Source: Bog-257 sp963846715 (GTDB lineage: Bacteria; Acidobacteriota; Terriglobia; Terriglobales; Acidobacteriaceae). Taken from it: 64,000 nucleotides of DNA. Below the pieces are notes generated by a model. The model was not told where the DNA came from, made no database searches, and saw only the letters and a list, made by a program, of their open reading frames with translations. Below, one piece after another: positions 39,759 through 49,674 of the stretch. The stretch is taken from positions 682,001-746,000 of the forward strand of contig CAWJXA010000002.1 in NCBI GenBank assembly GCA_963846715.1. The letters run 5' to 3'. The position numbers and the translations under genes were made by a program. Every line of letters begins with the position of its first letter. The stretch's first letter is position 1.

Positions 39759-42212
39759 ATGACTGTTGGTTTCAGGAGTCGGCTGATCCTGATTGCGATG
39801 CTGACTGGGGCCATGCTGTATCCAAGCCTTGGAGTCTCCCAATCTGCGAACCCAGTTCCCAACGGCAGCCCTACCATTTCGCCTGCAACTGCCGGTTATG
39901 AGAGCGAACCGCACGTGAGCTTGCGCTCTTTGCCGAAGAACCTCTTGGAGGATCAGGAAGCTTTCTTCACCACCCCCTTTCGCATGCGCGCCGGCAACTT
40001 ATTTTTCCTTGTACCCGCGACCGCGGTAAGTACTGTCTTGGTCGCTAGCGACACCGACCTTGAGTCCCATTTACCTACCGGAACCAACACAGTGAAAATG
40101 GCGGTAAACGCGTCGAATGCAGGCATGGCAGCTCTGTTGGGCACCGGTGGCGGACTCTTCTTGTGGGGCCAATTCACAAAAAATGAACATGAACGCGAGA
40201 CCGGTTTTCTGGCGGGAGAGGCAGCAATAGATGCCTACATCGATTCCACGGCGTTCAAGTACCTGGCAGGCCGAGAGCGTCCTTACACGGGCGATGATCG
40301 TGGCCGTTTCTTTCAGGGTGGCGATTCTTTCCCATCGAGCACCTCAGCCGTAAGTTGGGCCGCGGCCACCGTCATAGCGCACGAATATCCGGGCCCTCTC
40401 ACCAAGCTGCTGGCTTACGGAACTGCCGGCGCTGTAAGTGCCGCCCGTGTAGTGGGACAGAAGCATTGGGTTTCCGACGCCGTGCTGGGCAGCGCATTAG
40501 GATGGTATATGGGCCGTCAGATCTACCGAGCCCGAAGCAGCTACCCCGAGATCGACAGCTCCAACTGGGGAACCTTCGAAAAAGCGCCGGAGGACAAGGT
40601 GCGGGATCCAGGCTACATGGGAACCACCTATGTTCCGCTGGACAGTTGGATCTATGCGGCATTGGAACGCCTTTCGGCACTTGGTTACTTGCCCACCTAT
40701 ATCACCGCCATCCGGCCGTTAGCCAGGATGGAGTGCGCACGCCTGACTCTGGAAGCGCAGCAGCAGGTGGGCTATCCGGAAATTTCAAGTACCGAATCGG
40801 CAAGGGTTGTGGCTGGCCTTCGCACGGAATTTGCCGCTGAACTCGCGAAACTGGAGGGCGCCCCGAATGTCGGGATAGAACTGGAGTCCGCTTACGCGCG
40901 GGTTACTCAAATCAGTGGCATGCCGCTGCGTGACAGCTACGACTTCGCCCAAACCATCTACGATGATTACGGTCGGCCTTACGGACAGGGGTTCAATGCA
41001 ATAGTAGGTATCTCAGGCCGGGCAGAAGCCGGACCGCTGGCCTTCTACGTGCGTGGGGAATATCAGCGCTCGGCTGCGATTGCAGACTACAGCCCAGCTA
41101 CAGCGCAGGACATTGCAAAGACTAATAATCTTCCTCTGAACTCGGTCCCTACATTTCCGGGCACCAGTCGATTCCGTACTATCGAAGCGTATGTCGCGTT
41201 GAACTTCTCTAACTGGCAACTCTCTTTTGGGCAACAAAGCCTTTCGTGGACTCCAGACGCTGGAAGCTCCCTCATGTTGTCAAACAATGCTCAGGCTATG
41301 CCGATGTTACGGTTTGGACGGGTCACTCCGTATCAACTTCCCGGTATTTTCAGCCTCCTGGGTAAGATCCGTAATCAACTTTTTGTCGGTCGCGTTGGGG
41401 GTTACTACTACCTTCGAGGTCCTTACCCAGAGTTCCCTCTTATTGGGAACGGATATCAGACTGTGAACCCTCAACCCTATACCTGGGGCGACAAGCTCGC
41501 ATTAAAGTTTACGCCGAATTTCGAAATCGGGGTTACCATAGCGGTCATGTTTGCGGGCGAAGGACGGCCTGCAACTCTCGCCACCTGGCTACATACTTTC
41601 TCCAGTCGCGGTAATGCCCAGCCCGTCGATCCCGGCAAACGTTTCAACGGATTCAATTTCTCTTATCGCATCCCTGGTTTTCGCAACTGGGCCACCCTGT
41701 ATGCGGATGGCATGACCAACGACGAGCCTAATCCCATCGCTTACCCCACAAAATCAGCATGGGATGTAGGCCTTTATTTTCCACAGTTACCCAAGTTGCG
41801 CAACCTTGACCTTCGAGTGGAAGGCATCTATACGAACATCCCAAGCTACCCAGGCATTGGTCCTGTCTACCTCAACACTCACTATGCAAATGGCTATACG
41901 AATTACGGGCAGATTATTGGTAGCTGGCTGGGGCGCCAGGGAGACGGCATTCAGGCCTGGACTACTTATTGGTTCTCCGGACAAAAGAAAATTCAGTTAA
42001 GCTATCGCCGGCAGTATAACGATCCTATCTTCTTAGGCGGCGGCGGCCTCAATGATGTGTCGACCACAGTCGATTGGCTCGTTAAGCGTGATATTCAAAT
42101 CTCACCGACTGTGCAATACGAGCGCTTCAACTTTCCTCTGATAAGCCCCGCTCCTAAAAATAATGTGGCCGTGGGATTGCAAGTGATGCTATGGCCCACC
42201 CACGTTAAGTAA
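39759..42212 (+). CDS. PAP2-domain / Wzi-like outer-membrane fusion protein
   Basis: 817 residues with a signal peptide (cleavage near residue 29, GVSQSA). Residues about 65-260 form a PAP2-type phosphatase domain: FKYLAGRERP (167-175), FPSSTSAVSWA (191-201) and SAARVVGQKHWVSD (227-240). The second motif normally reads PSGH or PSSH; here Thr stands in place of the catalytic His, so activity is doubtful. From about residue 295 the sequence turns into the Wzi-like capsule-assembly beta-barrel (WIYAALERLSALGYLPTYITAIRPLARMECARL at its start, Tyr/Gly-rich strands to the end). Wzi anchors capsule at the cell surface. As first gene of the cluster it probably acts in surface attachment or export of the polysaccharide. 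Confidence 0.85.
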   Translation: MTVGFRSRLILIAMLTGAMLYPSLGVSQSANPVPNGSPTISPATAGYESEPHVSLRSLPKNLLEDQEAFFTTPFRMRAGNLFFLVPATAVSTVLVASDTDLESHLPTGTNTVKMAVNASNAGMAALLGTGGGLFLWGQFTKNEHERETGFLAGEAAIDAYIDSTAFKYLAGRERPYTGDDRGRFFQGGDSFPSSTSAVSWAAATVIAHEYPGPLTKLLAYGTAGAVSAARVVGQKHWVSDAVLGSALGWYMGRQIYRARSSYPEIDSSNWGTFEKAPEDKVRDPGYMGTTYVPLDSWIYAALERLSALGYLPTYITAIRPLARMECARLTLEAQQQVGYPEISSTESARVVAGLRTEFAAELAKLEGAPNVGIELESAYARVTQISGMPLRDSYDFAQTIYDDYGRPYGQGFNAIVGISGRAEAGPLAFYVRGEYQRSAAIADYSPATAQDIAKTNNLPLNSVPTFPGTSRFRTIEAYVALNFSNWQLSFGQQSLSWTPDAGSSLMLSNNAQAMPMLRFGRVTPYQLPGIFSLLGKIRNQLFVGRVGGYYYLRGPYPEFPLIGNGYQTVNPQPYTWGDKLALKFTPNFEIGVTIAVMFAGEGRPATLATWLHTFSSRGNAQPVDPGKRFNGFNFSYRIPGFRNWATLYADGMTNDEPNPIAYPTKSAWDVGLYFPQLPKLRNLDLRVEGIYTNIPSYPGIGPVYLNTHYANGYTNYGQIIGSWLGRQGDGIQAWTTYWFSGQKKIQLSYRRQYNDPIFLGGGGLNDVSTTVDWLVKRDIQISPTVQYERFNFPLISPAPKNNVAVGLQVMLWPTHVK

Positions 42213-42227
42213 GAAGGTAGGCATCCG

Positions 42228-43682
42228 ATGAACATAGCTCGTTGGAGCAAGCTGCAAATAATCTGGGCTCTACCTCTGATCGTGACGCTGGCTGCAACTC
42301 CGAGCCTGGGACAAGCTCCGTCCGCAAAACCCGCCTATCTCGCGGGAATGCAGGCTGTCATTGCAGGTGGTACAACTCCGGAAACTGTGACTCCTGCAAA
42401 AATAAATGGACTCAAAGAGTTAGGTACACGCAGGTTGCGGCTGATGAATGTAGATGTTGGCAACCTCAAGGCAATAGCAGCAGACGGCACTCAGACAGTG
42501 GAGTGGCCAGTCACGCTGACCTACCCTCTCAAACTATGCCGTCAGAACCACTGGGTTCCTCATATCATCATCGGGCACGTAGTGCCTCCTCCTTTGGCTA
42601 AGGTTGATTCATCGGGCAGAAAATATGGCCCAACGTCATGGCCTGCTTATGACCAATACATCAATACGTTTCTCAAATATGTCGTAATCGACCAGGGATT
42701 CACGGAAACGGAATGGGAGGTAGGAAATGAGATGAATTCTGCCTCCCAGAATTGGGCTGCATCCACGTTGCCAGCCGCATCTACCGACGAGAATGGGTTC
42801 AACGCATATGCGGTTTTGTACTCCCATATTGCAAAGGACGTGGATGCCTTTCGGCGCCAGCACCCGACCGCTAAACTTCGAGTCGGGGGTCCGGCGGAAG
42901 CCGAGGACGGCCACCTGCCGCCCCAGTCGGACTGGGTAACACGCTTTGTGCGTTATGTCGCCGCTAATCATGTGCCGGCCGATTTCGTGAGTCTTCACGT
43001 CTACGGCAACGCCACGTCGGGTTCGACCATCGAGAGTCTTGTCAACGCTATACGGGCCGAACTGGCAAACACTCACAGTACCGCCGACATTGCAATCACT
43101 GAATGGGGACCGAGTTACGAAAGCACACCCGGGCTGAACTATGACCCCATTGCGGGAGCTTTTGCTTTGGACTTTGTTGCCAAGATGGCTCTCTTTGGCC
43201 TTCATGACACGATGTTTCTGTCGCTTTCGCAGATCCAAGCTCAGGCGGGTTGGCCAGCCTTCTATAAGCTAGATGGTTCTCCATCGCATGTCATGCTCGC
43301 CCTTCTGGCTGTCGCTAATCTCAAGGGCAAGGCAGCTCCGTGTTTGGGTACGTCCGGGATTTCCTGTGTAGCTGCGACCAATGCTGACGGCACCATCGAC
43401 GTTGTCTTCTGGAACTATAACTGGATGACCGACAAGTTTCCGAAGGTTATGCCTGCCAGGAAGCCCGCAGTATCTACTTTTACCGTGAGCCAGACCGGAG
43501 TTGGAGGGACGTCCAGCTATGATCTAGACGCGACCACAATAAATTCGACGCCCCGGGCGGCAGACAAGACGTCTGCCAATTTCGCCAAGATGACCCCCGC
43601 GGGTCTGAGCTTCTCGTTCACGGTACCGTACGGGACTTACGGCGAATTTGTACTTAAGCCACATGGCGCGGGATCGCAGTAA
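42228..43682 (+). CDS. exported GH39-like glycoside hydrolase
   Basis: 484 residues with a signal peptide ending near ATPSLGQA. The middle resembles a clan GH-A (beta/alpha)8 barrel: Glu168 after Asn in WEVGNEMN is placed like the acid/base, SLHVYGN (about 255-261) like the loop with the conserved His, and Glu292 in IAITEWGPSYE like the nucleophile, 124 residues later. GH39 and PslG-type enzymes have this spacing. The C-terminal 130 residues are a beta-sandwich. In a polysaccharide cluster it would trim or release the polymer in the periplasm or outside. It starts 16 nt after the previous stop, so it is in the same transcript. Confidence 0.8.
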   Translation: MNIARWSKLQIIWALPLIVTLAATPSLGQAPSAKPAYLAGMQAVIAGGTTPETVTPAKINGLKELGTRRLRLMNVDVGNLKAIAADGTQTVEWPVTLTYPLKLCRQNHWVPHIIIGHVVPPPLAKVDSSGRKYGPTSWPAYDQYINTFLKYVVIDQGFTETEWEVGNEMNSASQNWAASTLPAASTDENGFNAYAVLYSHIAKDVDAFRRQHPTAKLRVGGPAEAEDGHLPPQSDWVTRFVRYVAANHVPADFVSLHVYGNATSGSTIESLVNAIRAELANTHSTADIAITEWGPSYESTPGLNYDPIAGAFALDFVAKMALFGLHDTMFLSLSQIQAQAGWPAFYKLDGSPSHVMLALLAVANLKGKAAPCLGTSGISCVAATNADGTIDVVFWNYNWMTDKFPKVMPARKPAVSTFTVSQTGVGGTSSYDLDATTINSTPRAADKTSANFAKMTPAGLSFSFTVPYGTYGEFVLKPHGAGSQ

Positions 43683-43713
43683 GTGGTCAGGAGTTGATTT
43701 GGAAACAAATAAA

Positions 43714-46086
43714 ATGCATCGCAACAATTTAATTAGAGGGATGCTGCTAACGATTGTCTTTGTTGTGCCGATTTTCGTATGGGCGCAGAGCGACAATGAC
43801 ATGCAAGATAACTCATATCCTCGCCCAGAATCGCGCTGTGAAATTGACGGGAGTTGTCCTTCTCCCTCTGACTATCCGCAATCAATAACCATGGATGACT
43901 CTCAAGGGACACAGGATGTCGGGCCGAAGAACGTACCATCGCCGTCGCAATCAGGAACGCGACCCGCATATCCAACTCAGCCGGAGAGTCCCGCACATCC
44001 GAACGCTCCAAGGGGCCTCCGCCCGTCCGAAGTTTCACCAACTCAAATCCCCCAAACCAGAAAGCGTCTCGAACTGACAGATTTTCAGGAGCTTGTCTCT
44101 GCCTCCGTCGGAAAAATAATCCCAATCTACGGGGAAAGTCTCTTTGAGAATGTTCCAACCACGTTTGCTCCGGTCGAGCATATCCCCGTGACTTCCGACT
44201 ACGTCATTGGTCCGGGAGATCAGTTGCTAATCCGCGGATGGGGCCAACTTAACCTAAATGTGCGCAGCCGGGTGGACCGAAGCGGAAATATTTTCATACC
44301 CGAGGTAGGAAACTTTTATGTTGCCGGAGTCAGGTACGATCAACTGCAGCCGTTCCTAAAATCTCAGGTTGGTCGTCTCTTCCAGAACTTTGACTTGAGT
44401 GTGACCTTGGGTGAGTTGCGCTCGATCGACATATTCGTCGTGGGCCAGGCGCGGCGTCCAGGACGTTACACGGTCAGTTCGCTCAGCACGATGACCAACG
44501 CAATATTCGCCTCAGGCGGTCCTTTGCCTACCGGTTCGATGCGCCGCATACAACTGAAACGTGGCTCGGGAATCGTGTCGGAGTTTGATCTCTACGATCT
44601 CCTCCTGAATGGCGATAAGTCGAAAGACATGATCTTAAGTCCCGAGGACGTAATTTATGTGCCCCCCGCCGGACCTCAGGTCGCCATTACCGGCCAGGTA
44701 AATGTCCCCGCCATCTACGAACTTAAGAAGGAAACCGATCTGGCTGAACTCTTGCGCCTGGCAGGCGGACTTTCGACAACGGCGTCGGGGGACAAGGTCT
44801 GGATCGAGCATATCGACCAGCGCCACAGTCGTCGGATCGAGGAACTGGCGCTTGACTACAACGGGCTAAGCCATTTGGTAAAGGATGGTGATGTTGTCAG
44901 CGTAGATTCGATATCACCCCGATTTGAAAACTCTGTGACCTTGCGAGGCAACATTGCTCGACCCGGGCGCTATCCGTGGCATCAGAACATGCGGGTCAGC
45001 GACCTCATCCCGAATCGCGATTTCCTTATTACGCGGGATTATTGGAAGCGCCAAAATGCCGTCGCCTATCAGGCCAAAGTTGAACAGGGCGGCAAAGAAA
45101 CTCTGCAAAATGACGTGAAGCAAAATGCGCCCGAAATTAACTGGGATTACGCCGTCGTTCAGCGCATGAACCCGGAGAATCTTGCTACGCAGCTGATTCC
45201 CTTCAATCTGGCACAGGCCGTCTTAAGTCACGACCCCAGCAGCGACTTGGTCCTTCAGGCAGGTGATATTGTAACCATCTTCTCGCAGGCTGACCTTCGC
45301 GTGCCCAAGGACGAACAGTCAAAGTTCGTTCGATTGGAAGGCGAGTTCAAGGCCGCCGGAGTCTATCGAGTCGAGTCCGGCCAATCCCTACGCGATATTG
45401 TCGAGCGCGCCGGAGGGTTTGCTCCAACGGCGTATTTGTATGGCTCCGAATTTACCCGGGAGACGGTTCGCATCGATCAACAACAGCGTCTTAACATGAT
45501 GATTTCCGGGATGGAGCGGGATGTTTTGCGCCAATCCGCCCTGATGTCGCAAAACATAAAATCGTCGGAAGAATCCGCTGCGGCGAAGGCCTCCCTGGAA
45601 GCCCAACGCGCCACCATCGACCAGCTCCGGCAGCTCAAGGCCGATGGCCGAATTGTCCTTGACCTTTCTCCTGACGCCCACACCATCGATGCGCTTCCTA
45701 ACATGCCGCTTGAAGATGGTGATCGATTCTACGTACCTAGCCGCCCGGCGGTTGTTAGCGTAATCGGTGACGTCTACAACCAAGGCGCCTTCCTTCAGAA
45801 AACCGGTAAACCGCTTTCCGCTTATCTGCAAAATGCCGGGGGACCCACGCGCGACGCTGACAAAGGACGAGAGTTTGTATATCGCGCCAACGGCACCGTA
45901 ATCAGCAAACAGGCGACCTCCCGCCTGTGGACTGGCGGATTCGACACGATGCATCTGATGCCGGGCGATACGCTGGTTGTCCCAGAACAGACCAATAAGG
46001 GAGCATTTCTTAGAGGCTTTAAAGATTGGTCTCAGATCCTGTCCAATTTCGGCTTAGCGGCCGCAGCGATCAATGTGTTGAAATAG
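43714..46086 (+). CDS. polysaccharide export protein with SLBB domains (Wza-like)
   Basis: 790 residues. A signal peptide (MHRNNLIRGMLLTIVFVVPIFVWAQ) is followed by a Pro/Ser-rich linker. The poly-export domain (VTSDYVIGPGDQLLIRGWGQLNLNVRSRVDRSGNIFIPEVG) comes next, then several SLBB/soluble-ligand-binding domains: IDIFVVGQARRPGRYTVSS, VAITGQVNVPAIYELKKETDLAELLRLAGG, VTLRGNIARPGRYPW, VRLEGEFKAAGVYRVESGQSLRDIVERAGG, VSVIGDVYNQGAF. It forms the outer-membrane or periplasmic export conduit. No lipobox Cys is seen, unlike E. coli Wza. ATG 43714 is favoured by the signal peptide; the start of the frame overlaps the previous gene's end. Confidence 0.93.
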   Translation: MHRNNLIRGMLLTIVFVVPIFVWAQSDNDMQDNSYPRPESRCEIDGSCPSPSDYPQSITMDDSQGTQDVGPKNVPSPSQSGTRPAYPTQPESPAHPNAPRGLRPSEVSPTQIPQTRKRLELTDFQELVSASVGKIIPIYGESLFENVPTTFAPVEHIPVTSDYVIGPGDQLLIRGWGQLNLNVRSRVDRSGNIFIPEVGNFYVAGVRYDQLQPFLKSQVGRLFQNFDLSVTLGELRSIDIFVVGQARRPGRYTVSSLSTMTNAIFASGGPLPTGSMRRIQLKRGSGIVSEFDLYDLLLNGDKSKDMILSPEDVIYVPPAGPQVAITGQVNVPAIYELKKETDLAELLRLAGGLSTTASGDKVWIEHIDQRHSRRIEELALDYNGLSHLVKDGDVVSVDSISPRFENSVTLRGNIARPGRYPWHQNMRVSDLIPNRDFLITRDYWKRQNAVAYQAKVEQGGKETLQNDVKQNAPEINWDYAVVQRMNPENLATQLIPFNLAQAVLSHDPSSDLVLQAGDIVTIFSQADLRVPKDEQSKFVRLEGEFKAAGVYRVESGQSLRDIVERAGGFAPTAYLYGSEFTRETVRIDQQQRLNMMISGMERDVLRQSALMSQNIKSSEESAAAKASLEAQRATIDQLRQLKADGRIVLDLSPDAHTIDALPNMPLEDGDRFYVPSRPAVVSVIGDVYNQGAFLQKTGKPLSAYLQNAGGPTRDADKGREFVYRANGTVISKQATSRLWTGGFDTMHLMPGDTLVVPEQTNKGAFLRGFKDWSQILSNFGLAAAAINVLK

Positions 46087-46106
46087 TCGCCACCAGAATC
46101 TCCGCA

Positions 46107-46835
46107 ATGACACGCGCTCAAGAAGCCAAAGAAACGCTCCGCGCAGTATGTCCGGATTGGCTGCTCTCAGTCTGGCATCCGCTGCGCAGTGCATATTGGG
46201 GACTGCGTCACAGGTCGAAGTCGCCGGCGTCAATTTTTGCGGAGATTCACGACAAACGTTTATGGGGTAACGGCGAGTCTGTATCGGGCCTTGGTTCTGA
46301 CCTAGCTCAGACCGCCGCAGTACGCAAGGCGTTACCGCTATTGCTAAAGCAACTCGGTGCAAGAGTGCTGGTCGACGCGCCGTGTGGCGATTTTTACTGG
46401 ATGAAGGAAGTAGACCTACCGCTGGAACGTTATCTGGGTCTGGACATCGTTCCGGCCCTGATCGCTCACAACCAGACTTTATACGCCGATAGGGTGCGCG
46501 AGTTTCGGGTGCACAGCATCACGGAAGAACCTCTGCCTACCTGCGACGTAATTCTTTGCCGAGATTGCTTAGTCCATCTCGCCAATTTAGATATAACTAG
46601 AGCCATTCAAAACTTTAAGAAGAGCGGCTCTGAGTACTTACTTACAACCACCTTCACCGGCCAGCGAGAAAACCGCGACATTGTCACCGGCGAGTGGCGG
46701 CCGCTCAACCTGCAAGGGCCTCCGTGGAATTTTCCCGAACCACTCACAACAATCGACGAAGAATGCACACTAGGCCACGGGAGCTGTCGAGATAAAGTTC
46801 TCGCATTGTGGCGGATTTCGGATCTCCCGGCCTAA
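46107..46835 (+). CDS. class I SAM-dependent methyltransferase
   Basis: 242 residues. The SAM-binding region is VLVDAPCGDFYWMKEVDLPLERYLGLDIVPALIAHNQ (motif I as D-A-P-C-G-D, then the acidic end of strand 2 in LDIV), followed by CDVILCRDCLVHL as motif post-II. It is cytoplasmic with no signal. Within the cluster it most likely methylates a sugar of the repeat unit or its precursor, or caps the chain end; this is inferred from position. It starts 20 nt after the export gene. Confidence 0.88.
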   Translation: MTRAQEAKETLRAVCPDWLLSVWHPLRSAYWGLRHRSKSPASIFAEIHDKRLWGNGESVSGLGSDLAQTAAVRKALPLLLKQLGARVLVDAPCGDFYWMKEVDLPLERYLGLDIVPALIAHNQTLYADRVREFRVHSITEEPLPTCDVILCRDCLVHLANLDITRAIQNFKKSGSEYLLTTTFTGQRENRDIVTGEWRPLNLQGPPWNFPEPLTTIDEECTLGHGSCRDKVLALWRISDLPA

Positions 46836-46954
46836 GCGAAGACAACGATCTAGCAGCATTTTGAATGTGCGTCGCCCGTCACAGAACCAAAACACTCCCA
46901 AATATTTTGTAGTGCGTTAACAACGACAACCACAGCGCAAGACCGGTAAATTCT

Positions 46955-48235
46955 TTGAATCCATCAGCACCACCGCAATCCGCCTTCGATCACGAAGTCA
47001 CCGGCGGAGAGATTAAAGAGTACGGCGCCGACCCCGACCGGGACATTCTCGCGATCGACCTATTGTTATCGGTTGTTAAGCGGAAGTGGCTAATCGCGAA
47101 GGTGACCCTCGCCGTAACTATTTTGACTGTCATAGTTCTTCTTCTGATACCGCGGTCCTACGTCGCCAAGACAAGTATCCTTCCGCCTGAGCAGAATCAA
47201 GGCCTGGCGGCAGCCATGATGGGGCAGTTAGGGTCGGTGGCTGCGCTTGCTGGCAAAGACCTGGGTCTCAAGAACCCCAGCGATGCCTATGTGCTCATCT
47301 TGAAGAGTAATGCCATTGGGGAGCAGTTAATCCGGCGTTTTGACCTGCAACACGTTTATAAGACAAAGCACCTCGTAGATACGCTTCGCGCACTGGCAGA
47401 TCACGCTGAGATAGGCGACGACAAGAGTGGCGTTATTACAATTGAGTTCGAAGACACGGATTCCCAGCGGGCGGCGGATATCGCGAACACTTATGTTGAA
47501 GAATTGCGACAAGTGATGAAAAAGCTTGCTGTTACTGAAGCGTCTCAGCGGCGGGCATTCTTTGAGCAGCAGGTAGAAGAGGCCAAGACGCAGCTGGCCG
47601 GGTCGGAAGCAGGTTTGGAGGGAGTAGAAGAAAAGACCGGCCTCATACAGCTCGACAGCCAGGCGAAGGCGATCATTCAGGAGATCGCGAATGTAAGGCA
47701 ACAAATTGCTGCACGAGAAGTAAGGTTGCAGGGGATGCGAAGTTACGCCACTCCTGACAATCCTGCCGTACAGCGCACCCAGAGAGAGCTGGGCGCTCTG
47801 CAGGGGGAGTTGAGCAAACTCGAACGGCAAAGAAATAGCGGTGGCGGCGATACTCAAGTTCCGACTGCTGCCATGCCGTCAGCGAGCCTGGACTATCTGC
47901 GAAAGCTGCGAGACGTGAAGTATAACGAAATGGTGTTTGAGGTTCTATCAAAGCAATACGAGTTGGCAAAACTGGACGAAGCAAAGGAAGCTACGAGCAT
48001 CCAGGCGTTCGATCCTGCCATGGCGCCGGACAGGCCAACAAAACCTCGCCGCAGTCTGATCGTTCTGGGTGTTTTTCTGGGCACGTTGCTACTTACTTCG
48101 CTGTGGTCGATTGCGGCCGATTTGCACGCGCGCGCCAAACAGGACACGCAATATGCTGCCAAGTTGGCCTTGCTGCGGTCATACGCGCTCGCCAGACCGT
48201 CATCTCCATCCACGCCCGACAATCGTGAGTTCTAG
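46955..48235 (+). CDS. Wzz-type chain-length regulator (polysaccharide co-polymerase)
   Basis: 426 residues, starting at TTG 46955. One membrane helix near residues 46-66 (IAKVTLAVTILTVIVLLLIP), a large periplasmic part with long coiled-coil helices (about 180-290, for example RRAFFEQQVEEAKTQLAGSEAGLEGVEEKTG), the proline-rich PAMAPDRPTKPRRS before the second helix, and a short cytoplasmic tail. This is the GumC/Wzz topology. No tyrosine-kinase (BY-kinase) domain is attached and none is encoded nearby. It sets polymer length with Wzy. The TTG start lacks a good ribosome-binding site. Confidence 0.9.
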   Translation: MNPSAPPQSAFDHEVTGGEIKEYGADPDRDILAIDLLLSVVKRKWLIAKVTLAVTILTVIVLLLIPRSYVAKTSILPPEQNQGLAAAMMGQLGSVAALAGKDLGLKNPSDAYVLILKSNAIGEQLIRRFDLQHVYKTKHLVDTLRALADHAEIGDDKSGVITIEFEDTDSQRAADIANTYVEELRQVMKKLAVTEASQRRAFFEQQVEEAKTQLAGSEAGLEGVEEKTGLIQLDSQAKAIIQEIANVRQQIAAREVRLQGMRSYATPDNPAVQRTQRELGALQGELSKLERQRNSGGGDTQVPTAAMPSASLDYLRKLRDVKYNEMVFEVLSKQYELAKLDEAKEATSIQAFDPAMAPDRPTKPRRSLIVLGVFLGTLLLTSLWSIAADLHARAKQDTQYAAKLALLRSYALARPSSPSTPDNREF

Positions 48236-48237
48236 CT

Positions 48238-49614
48238 TTGATATCGCGAATTCGCCCACTCCAGCTGCGTTTAAGCTCCCTGTTGGGTCGGGCGCCGATC
48301 CGCCGCGATGCCAAGAGTGCGTTCTACAACGTTCTGGACTATGTTTCCCAGCCCTTCCTGTTGCTTGTTGCTACTCCCATCGTAGTTCGCCATCTCGGCT
48401 TGGAATCGTACGGGATCTGGGCTGTGGTGAATGGTCTAGCCGGAGGTCTCGCAGTCTTCGGCTTGGGCATCGGCGATGCGGCCATCAAGCATGTTGCGGC
48501 CTGTCGCGGCCGCTCAGATTATCCAGGCGCTGCGCGAGTATTTGAAGCAACCCTGAGCCTTAGCATCACGACCGGCGTCATCGGCGGGGGTCTTGTGCTT
48601 CTGGCAGCCAATGTGATCGCACGATATGCCTTCCATATGGAGGCCGGAGACTATGCGCTGGCTGCCACCGCCATTCGAGCCGGTGCCGTGCTGTTGGCCT
48701 TACGCTGGATAGAGTCGGCGTACACCAGCACCTTAAAGGCCCATGAACGCTACGATATCTCAGCCAAGGTCTGTATCGCTATAAAGACTCTAGCAATCAT
48801 CAGCATGATAGTCCTGGTTCTGTACAGCTATGGAGTGGTCGCCATTCTGCTCACCACAGCAGGCTGGACCTTTATGGGCCTATTGCTCCTGGCGTGGCAA
48901 GTCCGCCGGCTCGACTCCCACATGTCATTTCTGCCCGTAGTGGACTTGGCGGAATGGCGCAAGCTGGCGAGCTTCGGAGCATTTTCGGGCATTCAATCCA
49001 TTGCCAACATAATCTTCACACAGGCAGATCGGCTGATTGTTGGCGCGACGATAGGGCCCGCCGCTGCCGGGGCATATTCGATTTGCCTACAGCTCGTGCA
49101 GCCCATTCAGACCATTTGTGTCCAGGCATTCAATTTCGTCTTCCCCCGCATCAGTCACAAAACGGAAGCCGGAGACCATGCCTCTACCCACCACTTCGTA
49201 CGAAATATCTTGACAGTAAGCGTGGGCCTTACCTTGCTACTGTCGCTACCCTTGTTATTGGCTGGAAAACCATTACTTTCTTTCTATATGGGGACTGAGT
49301 TCGCTAAGGCTAACTATTCGATATTGCCAGTCCTCACCATTGCCTTCGCCATCGTGTCCATCAGCGTTGTTCCCTATTACGCGTTATTGGGAACCGGTCA
49401 GGTGCGATTCGTTTCCCTGTTGAACCTGTTCGCCGGAATCGCCGCGGCCGCTTGTGCCGCCTGGTGGGTTCCGCATATCGGGACTCTCGGGGCCGCGTTT
49501 TCGCGCCTCCTGTATGGATGCATCGCTTGCGGCAGCTTTCTACGGCTGGCTAAGACATTCAACCTGCCTTCGCCCTCGATAATGGAGCCCGCATCAAGCG
49601 TGGTAAAGCCATGA
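48238..49614 (+). CDS. polysaccharide flippase (Wzx, MATE/MOP superfamily)
   Basis: 458 residues with about 12-14 membrane helices spread over the whole length. DAKSAFYNVLDYVSQPFLLLVATPIVVRHLGLESYGIWAVVNGLAGGLAVFGLGIGDAAIKHVA at the N-terminus is typical of oligosaccharide flippases, as is QADRLIVGATIGPAAAGAYSICLQLVQPI in the second half. It should move the undecaprenyl-linked repeat unit to the periplasmic face. It starts at TTG 48238, two bases after the wzz stop; the spacing argues for coupled translation. Confidence 0.9.
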   Translation: MISRIRPLQLRLSSLLGRAPIRRDAKSAFYNVLDYVSQPFLLLVATPIVVRHLGLESYGIWAVVNGLAGGLAVFGLGIGDAAIKHVAACRGRSDYPGAARVFEATLSLSITTGVIGGGLVLLAANVIARYAFHMEAGDYALAATAIRAGAVLLALRWIESAYTSTLKAHERYDISAKVCIAIKTLAIISMIVLVLYSYGVVAILLTTAGWTFMGLLLLAWQVRRLDSHMSFLPVVDLAEWRKLASFGAFSGIQSIANIIFTQADRLIVGATIGPAAAGAYSICLQLVQPIQTICVQAFNFVFPRISHKTEAGDHASTHHFVRNILTVSVGLTLLLSLPLLLAGKPLLSFYMGTEFAKANYSILPVLTIAFAIVSISVVPYYALLGTGQVRFVSLLNLFAGIAAAACAAWWVPHIGTLGAAFSRLLYGCIACGSFLRLAKTFNLPSPSIMEPASSVVKP

Positions 49615-49674
49615 TCGATCGCGTATCCCGTGGCTACACTGATGTCTCTGCGCTGCCCTTGTTGTGGGAGCACT

